From assembly GCA_018267545.1 (NCBI GenBank), contig JAFDYG010000455.1, positions 1-52,799 on the forward strand: a stretch of 52,799 nucleotides of DNA. The letters are read 5' to 3'. The position numbers were made by a program, and so were the translations under genes. Below the pieces are notes generated by a model that did no database searches, was not told the DNA's origin, and saw only the letters and a list, made by a program, of their open reading frames with translations. Of the stretch, positions 8,537 through 16,843 are shown piece by piece (positions within the stretch are counted from its first letter, which is position 1; each line of letters opens with the position of its first letter). The stretch comes from Bacteroidota bacterium. Lineage in GTDB: Bacteria; Bacteroidota; Bacteroidia; Chitinophagales; Chitinophagaceae.

Positions 8537-11173
8537 ATGACAACAATCATGACGGCAGAACATCAACGACTCGCAGTTAACGCTGCTAAAAAAATACCTT
8601 TGGAACAGTGGGGACCGTATTTGAGTGAGAGACAATGGGGGACGGTCCGGGAAGACTATAGCGCCTATGGCGACGCCTGGCATTATTTCCCTTATGACCA
8701 CGCACATTTCAGAACATATTACTGGGGTGAGGACGGCTTGGGCGGCATCTCCGATTTTTTTCAAAACCTTTGTTTTGCCGTAGCGCTCTGGAATGGGAAG
8801 GATCCCATCCTCAAGGAGCGGCTTTTTGGCCTGGGAAATACGGAAGGCAACCACGGCGAAGACGTCAAAGAGCTTTATTACTATCTGGACAATCTTCCCA
8901 CCCATTATTACATGGAGTACTTGTACAAGTACCCGCAGCAGGAATTTCCGTATAAGAAGCTGCTGGAGGAGAACCGGCGGCGTTCCCGGGAAGAACCCGA
9001 GTACGAGATCCTGGATACGGGTGTCTTTGACAACGACGAGTACTTCGATGTGACGATTACTTATGCGAAACAAAATTCACGGGACGTCTTTATCCGGATT
9101 GACATAAAGAACCGCTACGAAAAAGAAGCGGAGATAACCGTACTCCCCACCCTTTGGTTTTACAACCGGTGGAACTACGATGGTCTCGAGAAAAAGCCCG
9201 TGATTACCAGCCGGGATAAGACTTCTGTAAAGGCAAATCATAGCCGGCTCGGAGCCTATTATTTTTACTTCCAGCCGCCGCAATACAGTCTCTTCACCGA
9301 GAACGAGACGAACCTGGAAAAGATGTCCGGCACGCCGAACAAGACTCCCTTTGTAAAAGATGCGTTTCACGACGCGATCATCCAGAAAACGAACCTGGAT
9401 CAGCTGAAGAGTAAGAAGTCGGGGACGAAGTTTGCCCCCGTCTATCATTATACGCTGGGGCCGAAGGAAACCAAATCCATCTATCTGCGGCTCAGCAACC
9501 GGATCATGGAAAATCCGTTTGGCGGAGACCCGGCCAGTCTTTTTCAAAGCCGCAAGGAAGAAGCCAACGCCTTCTATCAAGCAATCCTGCCGGCGCAGAG
9601 CAGTCCCGAAATGGCGGCGGTTCAGCGTCAGGCCCTGGCCGGTCTGCTCTGGAGCAAGCAGTACTATCACTTCGACGTAGAGCGATGGCTGACGACCAGC
9701 GATGGGCATTCCCCCGTAAATGCCGGGAAGCTCAATGGCCGTAACCACGACTGGAAGCACCTCAAGAACCAGGACATCATCGCCATGCCCGACAAATGGG
9801 AGTACCCCTGGTATGCCGCCTGGGACTTGGCGTTTCAAAGTATTTCCATGGCGCTGGTCGACCCGGTTTTTGCTAAACACCAGCTCTTGCTGATCATGCG
9901 GGAGTGGTATATGAAACCGGACGGTCAGATACCGGCGTACGAATGGAATTTTAGCGATGTGAACCCTCCGGTACAGGCCTGGGCCGCGCTGATGGTCTAC
10001 CGGATCGAAAAAGAACGGACCGGAAAGGGCGACGTCGGTTTTTTGAAACGCATCTTCCAAAAGCTGCTGATCAATTTCACCTGGTGGATCAACCGGAAAG
10101 ACGCAAATGGGAATAATATGTTCGAAGGCGGCTTCCTTGGGCTCGACAATATCGGGGTCTTTAACCGGAGTCATAGTCTGGGAGGTGATATGCAGCTGGA
10201 GCAGGCCGACGGCACGAGCTGGATGGGGATGTATGCGTTGAATATGATGGACATGGCCCTGGAAATCGCGATGAAGGATGACTCCTTCGAAGACACGGCG
10301 ACCAAATTTTTCGAGCACTTCGTCCTGATCGCAGAAGCGTTGAACGAACACGGCATGTGGAACGAAGAGGATCGGTTCTTCTACGATACGCTGTCCATCG
10401 GTGGTTCACCCGTGCAATTGCGCATTCAGTCGATCGTGGGGCTCACTACCCTTTTCGCCGTTTCCGTCATCGAGAAGAAAACCCTTCATAAGCTGAGCGA
10501 TTTCAAAAAACGGATCACCTGGTTCGAGAACTATCGATTGAAGAACAAACGCTATTGGCCCAATGAAGAACATAGCGACGGAGAGCAGATTCTATTGTCG
10601 CTGGTTCCGCAGAAACGGCTGATCTATCTGCTCGAGCGGCTGCTCAACGAAGCGGAGTTCCTCTCGTCCGGCGGAATTCGGGCCCTGTCCAAATATCACT
10701 CTGAACATCCCTATACAATCAACATCAGCGGCGTCGACTATACCATCAAATACGATCCGGGTGATTCGACGTCGGATTTCTTTGGCGGGAACTCCAACTG
10801 GCGCGGCCCGGTCTGGATACCGATCAACTATCTTATCATCCAGTCGATCCGGCAATACGGTAAATTTTACGGGGATGGATTGTCCGTAGAGTATCCCGTC
10901 GGATCCGGCGAAATGATGAACCTCGAACAGGTCGCGGACCAGCTAACCGCAAGAGTCATCAGTTTATTTAAAAAAGACGAAAGCGGCGGCCGTCCTTTAC
11001 ACGGAAAACACAACTGGTTCTATAAGAAGCCGGGGAATGAACACCTCTTACTTTTCTACGAATACTTCCACGGCGATACCAGTCATGGCCTGGGCGCTAG
11101 TCACCAAACCGGATGGACAGCGCTGGTTGCGGAGCTAATCTCCGAGCTTGACTCCCGCGGGAAAAAAGATTAA
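8537..11173 (+). CDS. GH63-type glucosidase (MGH1-like glycoside hydrolase)
   Basis: Large cytoplasmic protein (878 aa, no signal peptide) of the bacterial GH63/MGH1-like group, usually annotated as glucosidase. Seen are an N-terminal beta-rich domain (DYSAYGDAWHYFPYDHAHFRTY, shown in part: YFPYDHAHFRTYYWGEDG) and a C-terminal (alpha/alpha)6 barrel with PWYAAWDLAFQ, DGQIPAYEWNFSDVNPP, and FFGGNSNWRGPVWIP, which carry conserved acidic residues of the family. The WRGPVW stretch is a strong family marker. Substrate specificity cannot be read from the sequence. The start is ATG 8537; ATG 8549 is an alternative. The upstream 275 bp are non-coding and AT-rich; I see no well-matched promoter there. 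Confidence 0.85.
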   Translation: MTTIMTAEHQRLAVNAAKKIPLEQWGPYLSERQWGTVREDYSAYGDAWHYFPYDHAHFRTYYWGEDGLGGISDFFQNLCFAVALWNGKDPILKERLFGLGNTEGNHGEDVKELYYYLDNLPTHYYMEYLYKYPQQEFPYKKLLEENRRRSREEPEYEILDTGVFDNDEYFDVTITYAKQNSRDVFIRIDIKNRYEKEAEITVLPTLWFYNRWNYDGLEKKPVITSRDKTSVKANHSRLGAYYFYFQPPQYSLFTENETNLEKMSGTPNKTPFVKDAFHDAIIQKTNLDQLKSKKSGTKFAPVYHYTLGPKETKSIYLRLSNRIMENPFGGDPASLFQSRKEEANAFYQAILPAQSSPEMAAVQRQALAGLLWSKQYYHFDVERWLTTSDGHSPVNAGKLNGRNHDWKHLKNQDIIAMPDKWEYPWYAAWDLAFQSISMALVDPVFAKHQLLLIMREWYMKPDGQIPAYEWNFSDVNPPVQAWAALMVYRIEKERTGKGDVGFLKRIFQKLLINFTWWINRKDANGNNMFEGGFLGLDNIGVFNRSHSLGGDMQLEQADGTSWMGMYALNMMDMALEIAMKDDSFEDTATKFFEHFVLIAEALNEHGMWNEEDRFFYDTLSIGGSPVQLRIQSIVGLTTLFAVSVIEKKTLHKLSDFKKRITWFENYRLKNKRYWPNEEHSDGEQILLSLVPQKRLIYLLERLLNEAEFLSSGGIRALSKYHSEHPYTINISGVDYTIKYDPGDSTSDFFGGNSNWRGPVWIPINYLIIQSIRQYGKFYGDGLSVEYPVGSGEMMNLEQVADQLTARVISLFKKDESGGRPLHGKHNWFYKKPGNEHLLLFYEYFHGDTSHGLGASHQTGWTALVAELISELDSRGKKD

Positions 11174-11328
11174 AACAGGAAAAATTCTATTTTTTGGAAT
11201 ATTGTCTCTTTTGGGGACAATAGTGTCTATCTCACACACTCGTTACTCGTTGATTACGTGCGATTTAAAGAAATGGCATTGGCTTGGTAATATCCTAGTC
11301 AAACGCTATTCACTTAATTCGCCCTAGT

Positions 11329-12681
11329 ATGAAACACAATATACCCCTTTTTACCCTTTTGGTCTTGACCCTCATGACCGTTTCGATACCCTCCTTCGCA
11401 GGAACAACCTATAGCATTTCATCCAACAAGAACTGGTCGGCGGTGCTTCCCTCTACTTGTGCTAATTGCACCATCAGCATCTCGAGCGGAGTGACGCTAA
11501 CCGTCGATCAGTCTTCAACCTGTCAGAACTGTACCATTACCGGCGGGACGATCGTATTGAACAACCAGACCCTGAACATTCAGTACACAGGCAGCCTGAC
11601 CACGACTTATTTCAATTCGACCAACCTGATCGCCAACGGGAACAATGCCCAGCTGATCGTAAACGCGCCCCTGTCCCTGAGCAATAGCACGTTTACTTTT
11701 AACAACAACTCTTATTTCAATACGAGCTACGAGGTAGACCTCTCTTCAAGCAAGGTATATCTCTACGACAATGCGACGATGATGTCTACGGGCAGCAGCA
11801 GCACGCCGATCAACCTACTTGGCTCCAGCGAGATCGTTATTGGTAATGGTTCACAGACGAGCACCGCGGCTTTTACCGTTAGCGGACCCACTCTTAACCT
11901 GGTTGGTCAGAACGCGAGTGTTTCCGTCGCCAATAGTAACAACTCCTATAACAACTGGGCTAACTTCTCTTACTCTCCTTCACCTGCGGCAAATGCCAAT
12001 GCGAACAAGTCTTATTCTACGCAGAACAACAATATGAACTGTGGTGGCTCTTACCCCCACAGCTGCGGAAACCCTTCGGTATATGGTCCCGTTTCGCTCA
12101 ACTCTGCCGGGGTTGTGCGCGGAGGCACCCTGCCGGTGGTCCTGGTTGGTTTTACCGCAGTATCGAATGATAAAAATATTACCCTCGACTGGAATACACA
12201 GATCGAGGCCAACTCCAGCCGTTTTGATATAGAGCGTAGTGCGGATGGTACGAGCTGGACGACGATCGGTTCGGTTATGGCCAAGGGGAATAGCTCGCTG
12301 CCGGTCAGCTATTCCTTTACCGATCAAAACCCTTTGTCTGGTGTGGGTTACTATCATCTCCGTATGGTCGACCTGGACAACAGCTATGTGTATTCGGAAG
12401 TAAAGGTGGTTCGTACGTCTATGGTGAGTGCTGTTAGCTTTTTTCCGAATCCTGCCCGTGAGTATGTAAATGTTTCGCTTGGTTCGGCAGCAAGTGTTCA
12501 GACGACGGTTCGATTGAGCAGCATATCCGGCCAGGTGTTGCAGGAAAAGCGCGCGGAGAGCGGGAATGGCGCGGTCGTGACGTTCGCTGTTGGAAATTAT
12601 GCGCCGGGTCTTTATATCTTGTCGGTGATCGGCACCGATGGGAAGCAGGAGAGCCGTCAGCTGGTGATCGCGCGCTCATAG
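11329..12681 (+). CDS. Secreted T9SS type A sorting domain protein
   Basis: 450-aa secreted protein. A Sec signal peptide (about residues 1-24, ending SIPSFAG) is followed by an Asn/Ser/Thr-rich beta-repeat region (25-260) with CANCTIS and CQNCTIT repeats, suggestive of a parallel beta-helix. Then comes a fibronectin-like segment (LPVVLVGFTAVSNDKNITLD onward) and a C-terminal type A sorting domain: SFFPNPAREYVNV and YAPGLYILSVIG at the end. T9SS would export it and attach it at the surface. No catalytic motif is recognised, so its role is probably structural or adhesive. It shares the sorting architecture with the glycine-rich protein at 13798-15885. Confidence 0.85.
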   Translation: MKHNIPLFTLLVLTLMTVSIPSFAGTTYSISSNKNWSAVLPSTCANCTISISSGVTLTVDQSSTCQNCTITGGTIVLNNQTLNIQYTGSLTTTYFNSTNLIANGNNAQLIVNAPLSLSNSTFTFNNNSYFNTSYEVDLSSSKVYLYDNATMMSTGSSSTPINLLGSSEIVIGNGSQTSTAAFTVSGPTLNLVGQNASVSVANSNNSYNNWANFSYSPSPAANANANKSYSTQNNNMNCGGSYPHSCGNPSVYGPVSLNSAGVVRGGTLPVVLVGFTAVSNDKNITLDWNTQIEANSSRFDIERSADGTSWTTIGSVMAKGNSSLPVSYSFTDQNPLSGVGYYHLRMVDLDNSYVYSEVKVVRTSMVSAVSFFPNPAREYVNVSLGSAASVQTTVRLSSISGQVLQEKRAESGNGAVVTFAVGNYAPGLYILSVIGTDGKQESRQLVIARS

Positions 12682-12768
12682 GGCTAGCCCGAAAATCGGA
12701 CGCACAAACAAGTCTTTTAAGTACTACATGTACTGAGTTACATAAGGTGTTAATAGTTAATAGGTCGT

Positions 12769-12796
12769 ACCTCCATTTCTATGGAGGTTTTTTTTA
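12769..12796 (+). terminator. Rho-independent terminator after the T9SS gene
   Basis: ACCTCCAT, loop TTCT, ATGGAGGT form a perfect 8-bp stem followed by a run of eight T. It ends the transcript of the secreted protein gene and separates it from the kinase gene starting at 12812. Confidence 0.9.
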
Positions 12797-12811
12797 TGCT
12801 ATTTTGCGAGC

Positions 12812-13801
12812 ATGAAAGACTTCTTTCCTGCATCCTATTCCACGCTTTCTTCATCTGCGCTGGCAGGTTTTATTCAGAACAAATACGGGCTTGGTTCGGT
12901 CGACTGCCAACTGATTCTTCGGGGTGTCGGCGATACCTATGGGGTGAATTCGCACAAGGGTCGATACATTCTGAGGGCCTACCGGCCCGATCAACGGAGT
13001 CTTTCGGAGATCACGGCGGAGGTCGATCTTCTGCTGGGCTTGAAGGAAAGGGGCGTTCCGGTTTCCTGGCCGATTGCCGATCGATCGGGTGCTTGTATTC
13101 AAGCGGTCGAGGCGGTGGAAGGAGTCAAGCACCTGGTATTGTTTAGCTATGCTCCCGGCCAGTCCGTGTCCAGGCTAAGCGACGGGCAGCTGCATCAGCT
13201 GGGTTTTCAGATGGCGAGGTTTCATGAGGCCGCAAGAACCATCGAGCTAAAGGATCGACGCTGGACCTTCGATCAGGAGACGACGCTCTTTGGACCGCTG
13301 AAGGGTCTGGAGCCGGCATTTGTCGAGACTCCGGAGGGATATGAATGGATGCAACGGATGGCAGAGAAGGCGGGAAAGAAGATGAAGGAACTGAATGCGG
13401 ATAGTCTGCCGGCTGGTGTTTGTCATTATGACTTCCTGCCCAAGAATTTTCACTTCGATGGGGACAAGCTCACCTTCTTCGACTTCGATTTCTTTGGTCA
13501 TGGTTTATTGGCCAATGACCTAATGAGCTTCTGGCAGCAGCTACGTCTCGACACACATTTCAAACGGATGACAAAGGAAGAGGCGGATGCTGCTTTTGAG
13601 AAATTCCTGAATGGTTATCGGGAGATTCGGACGGTGAGTAAACGCGAGCTGGCGATTATTCCCTGGCTGGGTCTTGGCTGGTGGCTTTTCTATGGGGCCT
13701 TTCACACGACTCATGACCAGTTCTACCCAATAGTACAACCCGCACATTTCAAGCTGCGGGTTGATTTAATGAGAAGCTTATTGGAGCCTTATCTGGCTTA
13801 G
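12812..13801 (+). CDS. Aminoglycoside phosphotransferase-fold kinase
   Basis: 329-aa cytoplasmic protein of the APH/choline-kinase superfamily. The catalytic loop is CHYDFLPKNFHF (residues ~209-220), with Asp as catalytic base and Asn as metal ligand, and FFDFDFFGHG supplies the second metal-binding Asp, as in homoserine kinase type II and SrkA/YihE-like kinases. The N-lobe has RGVGDTYGV and YILRAYRP (Lys replaced within the RAYR strand is seen in several subfamilies). Substrate unknown; small-molecule hydroxyl phosphorylation is expected. Its TAG stop shares bases with the TAA stop of the convergent gene (TTAG at 13798-13801). Confidence 0.85.
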   Translation: MKDFFPASYSTLSSSALAGFIQNKYGLGSVDCQLILRGVGDTYGVNSHKGRYILRAYRPDQRSLSEITAEVDLLLGLKERGVPVSWPIADRSGACIQAVEAVEGVKHLVLFSYAPGQSVSRLSDGQLHQLGFQMARFHEAARTIELKDRRWTFDQETTLFGPLKGLEPAFVETPEGYEWMQRMAEKAGKKMKELNADSLPAGVCHYDFLPKNFHFDGDKLTFFDFDFFGHGLLANDLMSFWQQLRLDTHFKRMTKEEADAAFEKFLNGYREIRTVSKRELAIIPWLGLGWWLFYGAFHTTHDQFYPIVQPAHFKLRVDLMRSLLEPYLA

Positions 13802-15885
13802 TGATTCACCATTATCTTGGTCTGTTCGGGCTTCAATCCATCGAACCATTGCAGGATGTAGATACCCGTGGGAAGATTACGGATATAGTCGATTTGGACT
13901 GTATTCGGTCCTGCGTTGGCCGAGTATTGCTGCAGCCAAAGCTGTCTGCCCTTGAGGTCGAAGAGCCGCAGGCTGACAGAGCCGGGGTTCGAACAGCTAA
14001 AGCTGACCGTAACCGAATTCGTTGCCGGATTGGGGTAGACAGAAAAGCTGTTATTCGAGCCTGGGTTGTCGAGCCGGACAGAGACGATCTTGCTGTAAAT
14101 AGTTTGTCCGTTGGCGTCTACTTCCTGGATACGGTAATAAACGGTACCGCTGATGGCCGGAAGATTATTATCTGTGTATTGATAAGTCGTATTTGCTGTG
14201 GCGAGCGTGCTGCCGATGATCATAAAATTGGAACCGTCGGTGCTGCGTTCGATCGTGTACTGCTGGGCGTTAACCGTCTGGGTTACTTCCCAGCTGAGCT
14301 GTACGTCGGTGCTATGCTTGGCTGCCGTAAAAGAAAGGAAGTTGACGGGCAGGACGAAACAATTTAAGGGAACCTGAGCCGCATAAGCGGGGTTCTGGTT
14401 GGTGACGATCAGACCGCTATTGCCGTTGCTGGCTCCATAGTTAGTCGCTCCGCCATTGGTCGTACCTGCGGAACCAAAGCCAACCGAGCTGCCTGCTGCA
14501 AGGGTGCTATTGGAATAGATGACACCACCGCCGCCGCCGCCGCCGGGACCGTGTGTGGGGCCGCCGCCGGTTTCGTTACTGCCGCCATTACCGCCGATGG
14601 CCTGGGCCAATATATTACTGGTTACCCAGTTGCCGCTGACAAGGAGGATGGACCCGCCTGCGCCGCCGCCGCCCGCGCCGTCGTTGGCGACGGTGTTATT
14701 AGCGGAAGCGCCATTGGCCAGGACATTTCCGGTGCCGGTGATACCCTTGCCCGCAATCAGGATGACGATCCCGCCGCCGGCTGAGCCGCTGGAGGCAAAA
14801 CCGCTGCCAGGTGTACCTGTACCATTGTTTGTCGTACCGGCTCCGCCCCCGCCGCCCATGATCAGGCGCGAAGGGGATACTTCGGCAAATGCAGTACCAG
14901 GCTTACCGCCAGTCGTTACTCCATTGCTCCAGGCATTACCGCCGATACCACCCGCACCGCCATTGCTGCCGCCGCCGCCGCCGGAATTCATGTCGTTGTT
15001 GCCAGCGGGGTTACCATCTGTACCGCCGCCGCCGGCGTTGCCAGGAGCGCCTCGGCCATAGCTTCCATTGGGGTAGCCTTCATTGCCGGACGCGTCCAGT
15101 GAATTGGTGCTGCTATTATTGGTATACTTTGGAGAGCCAGCCATCCCTTCACCTTTGCTGCCGTTGGCGTTGGAAGAAGACATCGTGAGATAATCCTGAT
15201 ATGCTCCAGCGCCAGCGCCAGTCAACTGACGACCACCGCCGCCTCTGAAACCCATGCCGGAAGCCGTGACCGTGTTACCATTCATTAAGATATTATTGGT
15301 AGCATACAGAACGACAACGCCGCCGGTAGAACCATTCCAGCGAGGAGCAGTAATCGTACCCGTCAGTTTTACGTCATAATAAATGGGAACGCGAATTACC
15401 TGGTAAGTATATTGTCCGTCCGATCCAAAAACCAGATTCTTATATGTATTGGACAGACCGGCGCTTAAATTTACGGTTCCGCCGCTGAGAGGAACGCTGT
15501 TGGTGGCTACCACATATTCCATTTTACCTGCCACATACTGACTGTTGTTCAGATAGCCGCTGCCCGTTCCATTGTTCCCTCCATAATTATTGGAGTTGTC
15601 GGTATTTATCTGGACGCCCTGCATTTGGATGACAAGCAGAACGTCTCCCGAGCTGATGGGGGTGCTGCCGTAAGCCGCGGTACCCAAAACGATAGAGGTA
15701 CTACCGGCGAATTTGGTACCTGTACCCGTGACAGGATAATATGTTGCGGGGTTGGAATTGATGTTTGTCGTACCGCTTGTGGGACAGCTCTGGGCTTTTG
15801 TAGTCTGACAATAGAAGACTCCGGCCATGGCCAGGAGAAGTGTGACAGTAAATCCGATTTTGGGGAAGAAGTATATTTTCTTCAT
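13798..15885 (-). CDS. Glycine-rich secreted T9SS sorting domain protein
   Basis: 695-aa secreted protein. Signal peptide (residues ~1-31, ending TTKAQS) is followed by a region with GGVVVLYATNNILMNGN and then a long Gly/Asn/Ser-rich segment (about 215-500) full of GGGG and GGAGG runs encoded by GGC/GGT codons, visible on the plus strand as CCGCCGCCG tracts. A fibronectin-like part (LPVNFLSFTAAKHSTDVQL) and a type A sorting domain (SVYPNPATNSVTVSF and LPTGIYILQW) close the protein. Likely a surface or extracellular matrix component exported by T9SS; no enzyme motif seen. A promoter candidate lies 33 bp upstream. Confidence 0.85.
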   Translation of the reverse strand: MKKIYFFPKIGFTVTLLLAMAGVFYCQTTKAQSCPTSGTTNINSNPATYYPVTGTGTKFAGSTSIVLGTAAYGSTPISSGDVLLVIQMQGVQINTDNSNNYGGNNGTGSGYLNNSQYVAGKMEYVVATNSVPLSGGTVNLSAGLSNTYKNLVFGSDGQYTYQVIRVPIYYDVKLTGTITAPRWNGSTGGVVVLYATNNILMNGNTVTASGMGFRGGGGRQLTGAGAGAYQDYLTMSSSNANGSKGEGMAGSPKYTNNSSTNSLDASGNEGYPNGSYGRGAPGNAGGGGTDGNPAGNNDMNSGGGGGSNGGAGGIGGNAWSNGVTTGGKPGTAFAEVSPSRLIMGGGGGAGTTNNGTGTPGSGFASSGSAGGGIVILIAGKGITGTGNVLANGASANNTVANDGAGGGGAGGSILLVSGNWVTSNILAQAIGGNGGSNETGGGPTHGPGGGGGGGVIYSNSTLAAGSSVGFGSAGTTNGGATNYGASNGNSGLIVTNQNPAYAAQVPLNCFVLPVNFLSFTAAKHSTDVQLSWEVTQTVNAQQYTIERSTDGSNFMIIGSTLATANTTYQYTDNNLPAISGTVYYRIQEVDANGQTIYSKIVSVRLDNPGSNNSFSVYPNPATNSVTVSFSCSNPGSVSLRLFDLKGRQLWLQQYSANAGPNTVQIDYIRNLPTGIYILQWFDGLKPEQTKIMVNH

Positions 15886-15917
15886 CGGAATGGATTTATA
15901 GGGTGACGGAATAGTTT

Positions 15918-15946
15918 CAATACTACATTATCCAATCCAATACCAA
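15918..15946 (-). promoter_or_regulatory. Promoter for the glycine-rich T9SS gene
   Basis: On the minus strand TTG (complement of 15944-15946), an 18-bp spacer, and TAGTATTG (complement of 15918-15925) match the Bacteroidota consensus with one deviation. The spacing to the start codon at 15885 leaves a leader of about 25 nt. Confidence 0.5.
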
Positions 15947-16067
15947 TTTATAGTATCCTATAAATCAAACAACTATAAAAGAAAACCACAAAGAGAATAT
16001 CTCCCAGCCGGAAGACTCTTCCCGATTTGGGACGATCGGATAGGAATAAGAAAGGTGAATTGGGCAA

Positions 16068-16781
16068 TTAGTGGAGGTGGATGCGCAGGCTCAGCCCTGC
16101 GCTGAGACAGAAGCCGTATTCACTGACGCGCAGCTGGTCTGCGGGCTTTTTTAACTGTCTGAAATGTCCGCTCGATTTGCCGTGATTATTGTTGTAATAG
16201 CCTAATCCCCAATGAGAGTTGAAGTAAAGATCATAGGCGAGCCCGCCATAGATCCCCAATTGTAGACTATGATAATTGATGGGATAATAAAAAGCCTTTA
16301 GTCCGGGTTCCAGGAAAAGACCTGTCCGGCGGAGGGCCAGCGGGGAATGATATTGACTGGCAAGGGCGGCATAGTCTGCCGGCAGCTGTCCGTTGAGCCG
16401 GATGATATCGCTATGATATCCGGCATTTACACCGGCGAAAAAGAGAAAGTTGTTGGTTTTGATAAATGCATTGTGCAGACCTACGGAAATATTGAAAGAG
16501 CTCAGGTTATGACCTGAGGAGATGGTAGATAGCTTGATGCTATATAATAGCCGGGACGCCGCGGGCATTGCTGCGAGCTCGAAATTAAAGCTGGTCGGGG
16601 CGTGTGGTTCGGCTGGATAGCCGTACTTCTCCAGCCAGCGGTTGATGTGGGGGTCGTTGGCATGCGTAACGGAGAGTCCGCTATTTATCAGCAGCGAAAA
16701 GCTGGAGTCGTCCTGTACCTGTGCAGATGCAGAAACGGCAGCAGTTAATAGGAAAAATATCAGTCCGCCCAGAACCTTCAT
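16068..16781 (-). CDS. Hypothetical secreted protein, probable outer-membrane beta-barrel
   Basis: 237-aa protein not assigned to a named family. It has a signal peptide (MKVLGGLIFFLLTAAVSASA) and then alternating hydrophobic/polar strands rich in Tyr, Phe, Gly and Ser (for example FLFFAGVNAGYHSDI, LQLGIYGGLAYDLYF, CLSAGLSLRIHLH), ending in a hydrophobic-aromatic strand, as in small outer-membrane barrels. It lies 62 bp downstream of jetC on the same strand, where jetD would be expected in a complete Wadjet operon, but has no TOPRIM or winged-helix feature and is not JetD. Confidence 0.6.
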   Translation of the reverse strand: MKVLGGLIFFLLTAAVSASAQVQDDSSFSLLINSGLSVTHANDPHINRWLEKYGYPAEPHAPTSFNFELAAMPAASRLLYSIKLSTISSGHNLSSFNISVGLHNAFIKTNNFLFFAGVNAGYHSDIIRLNGQLPADYAALASQYHSPLALRRTGLFLEPGLKAFYYPINYHSLQLGIYGGLAYDLYFNSHWGLGYYNNNHGKSSGHFRQLKKPADQLRVSEYGFCLSAGLSLRIHLH

Positions 16782-16843
16782 CTCTTAAAAGTAGAAAAAA
16801 AGGAACGCAGTACATAGTCATTAACAAAGACTAAGTATTTTTT

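Noticed and set aside
9077-10351. 424-aa minus-strand frame inside the GH63 gene
   Set aside because: Shadow of a long, biased coding region; no domain recognised.
11195-11222. TATTGTC/GACAATA inverted repeat after the GH63 gene
   Set aside because: Short arms, no T-run; could be a weak terminator but too little to call.
12781-13146. 121-aa plus-strand frame ahead of the kinase
   Set aside because: Overlaps the terminator and the kinase in another frame; the kinase frame has the family motifs.
14519-15061. Proline-rich plus-strand frame
   Set aside because: Complement of the glycine-rich repeats on the minus strand.
16068-16781. Possible JetD replacement downstream of jetC
   Set aside because: Has a signal peptide and barrel-like strands; no TOPRIM or DUF3322 features.
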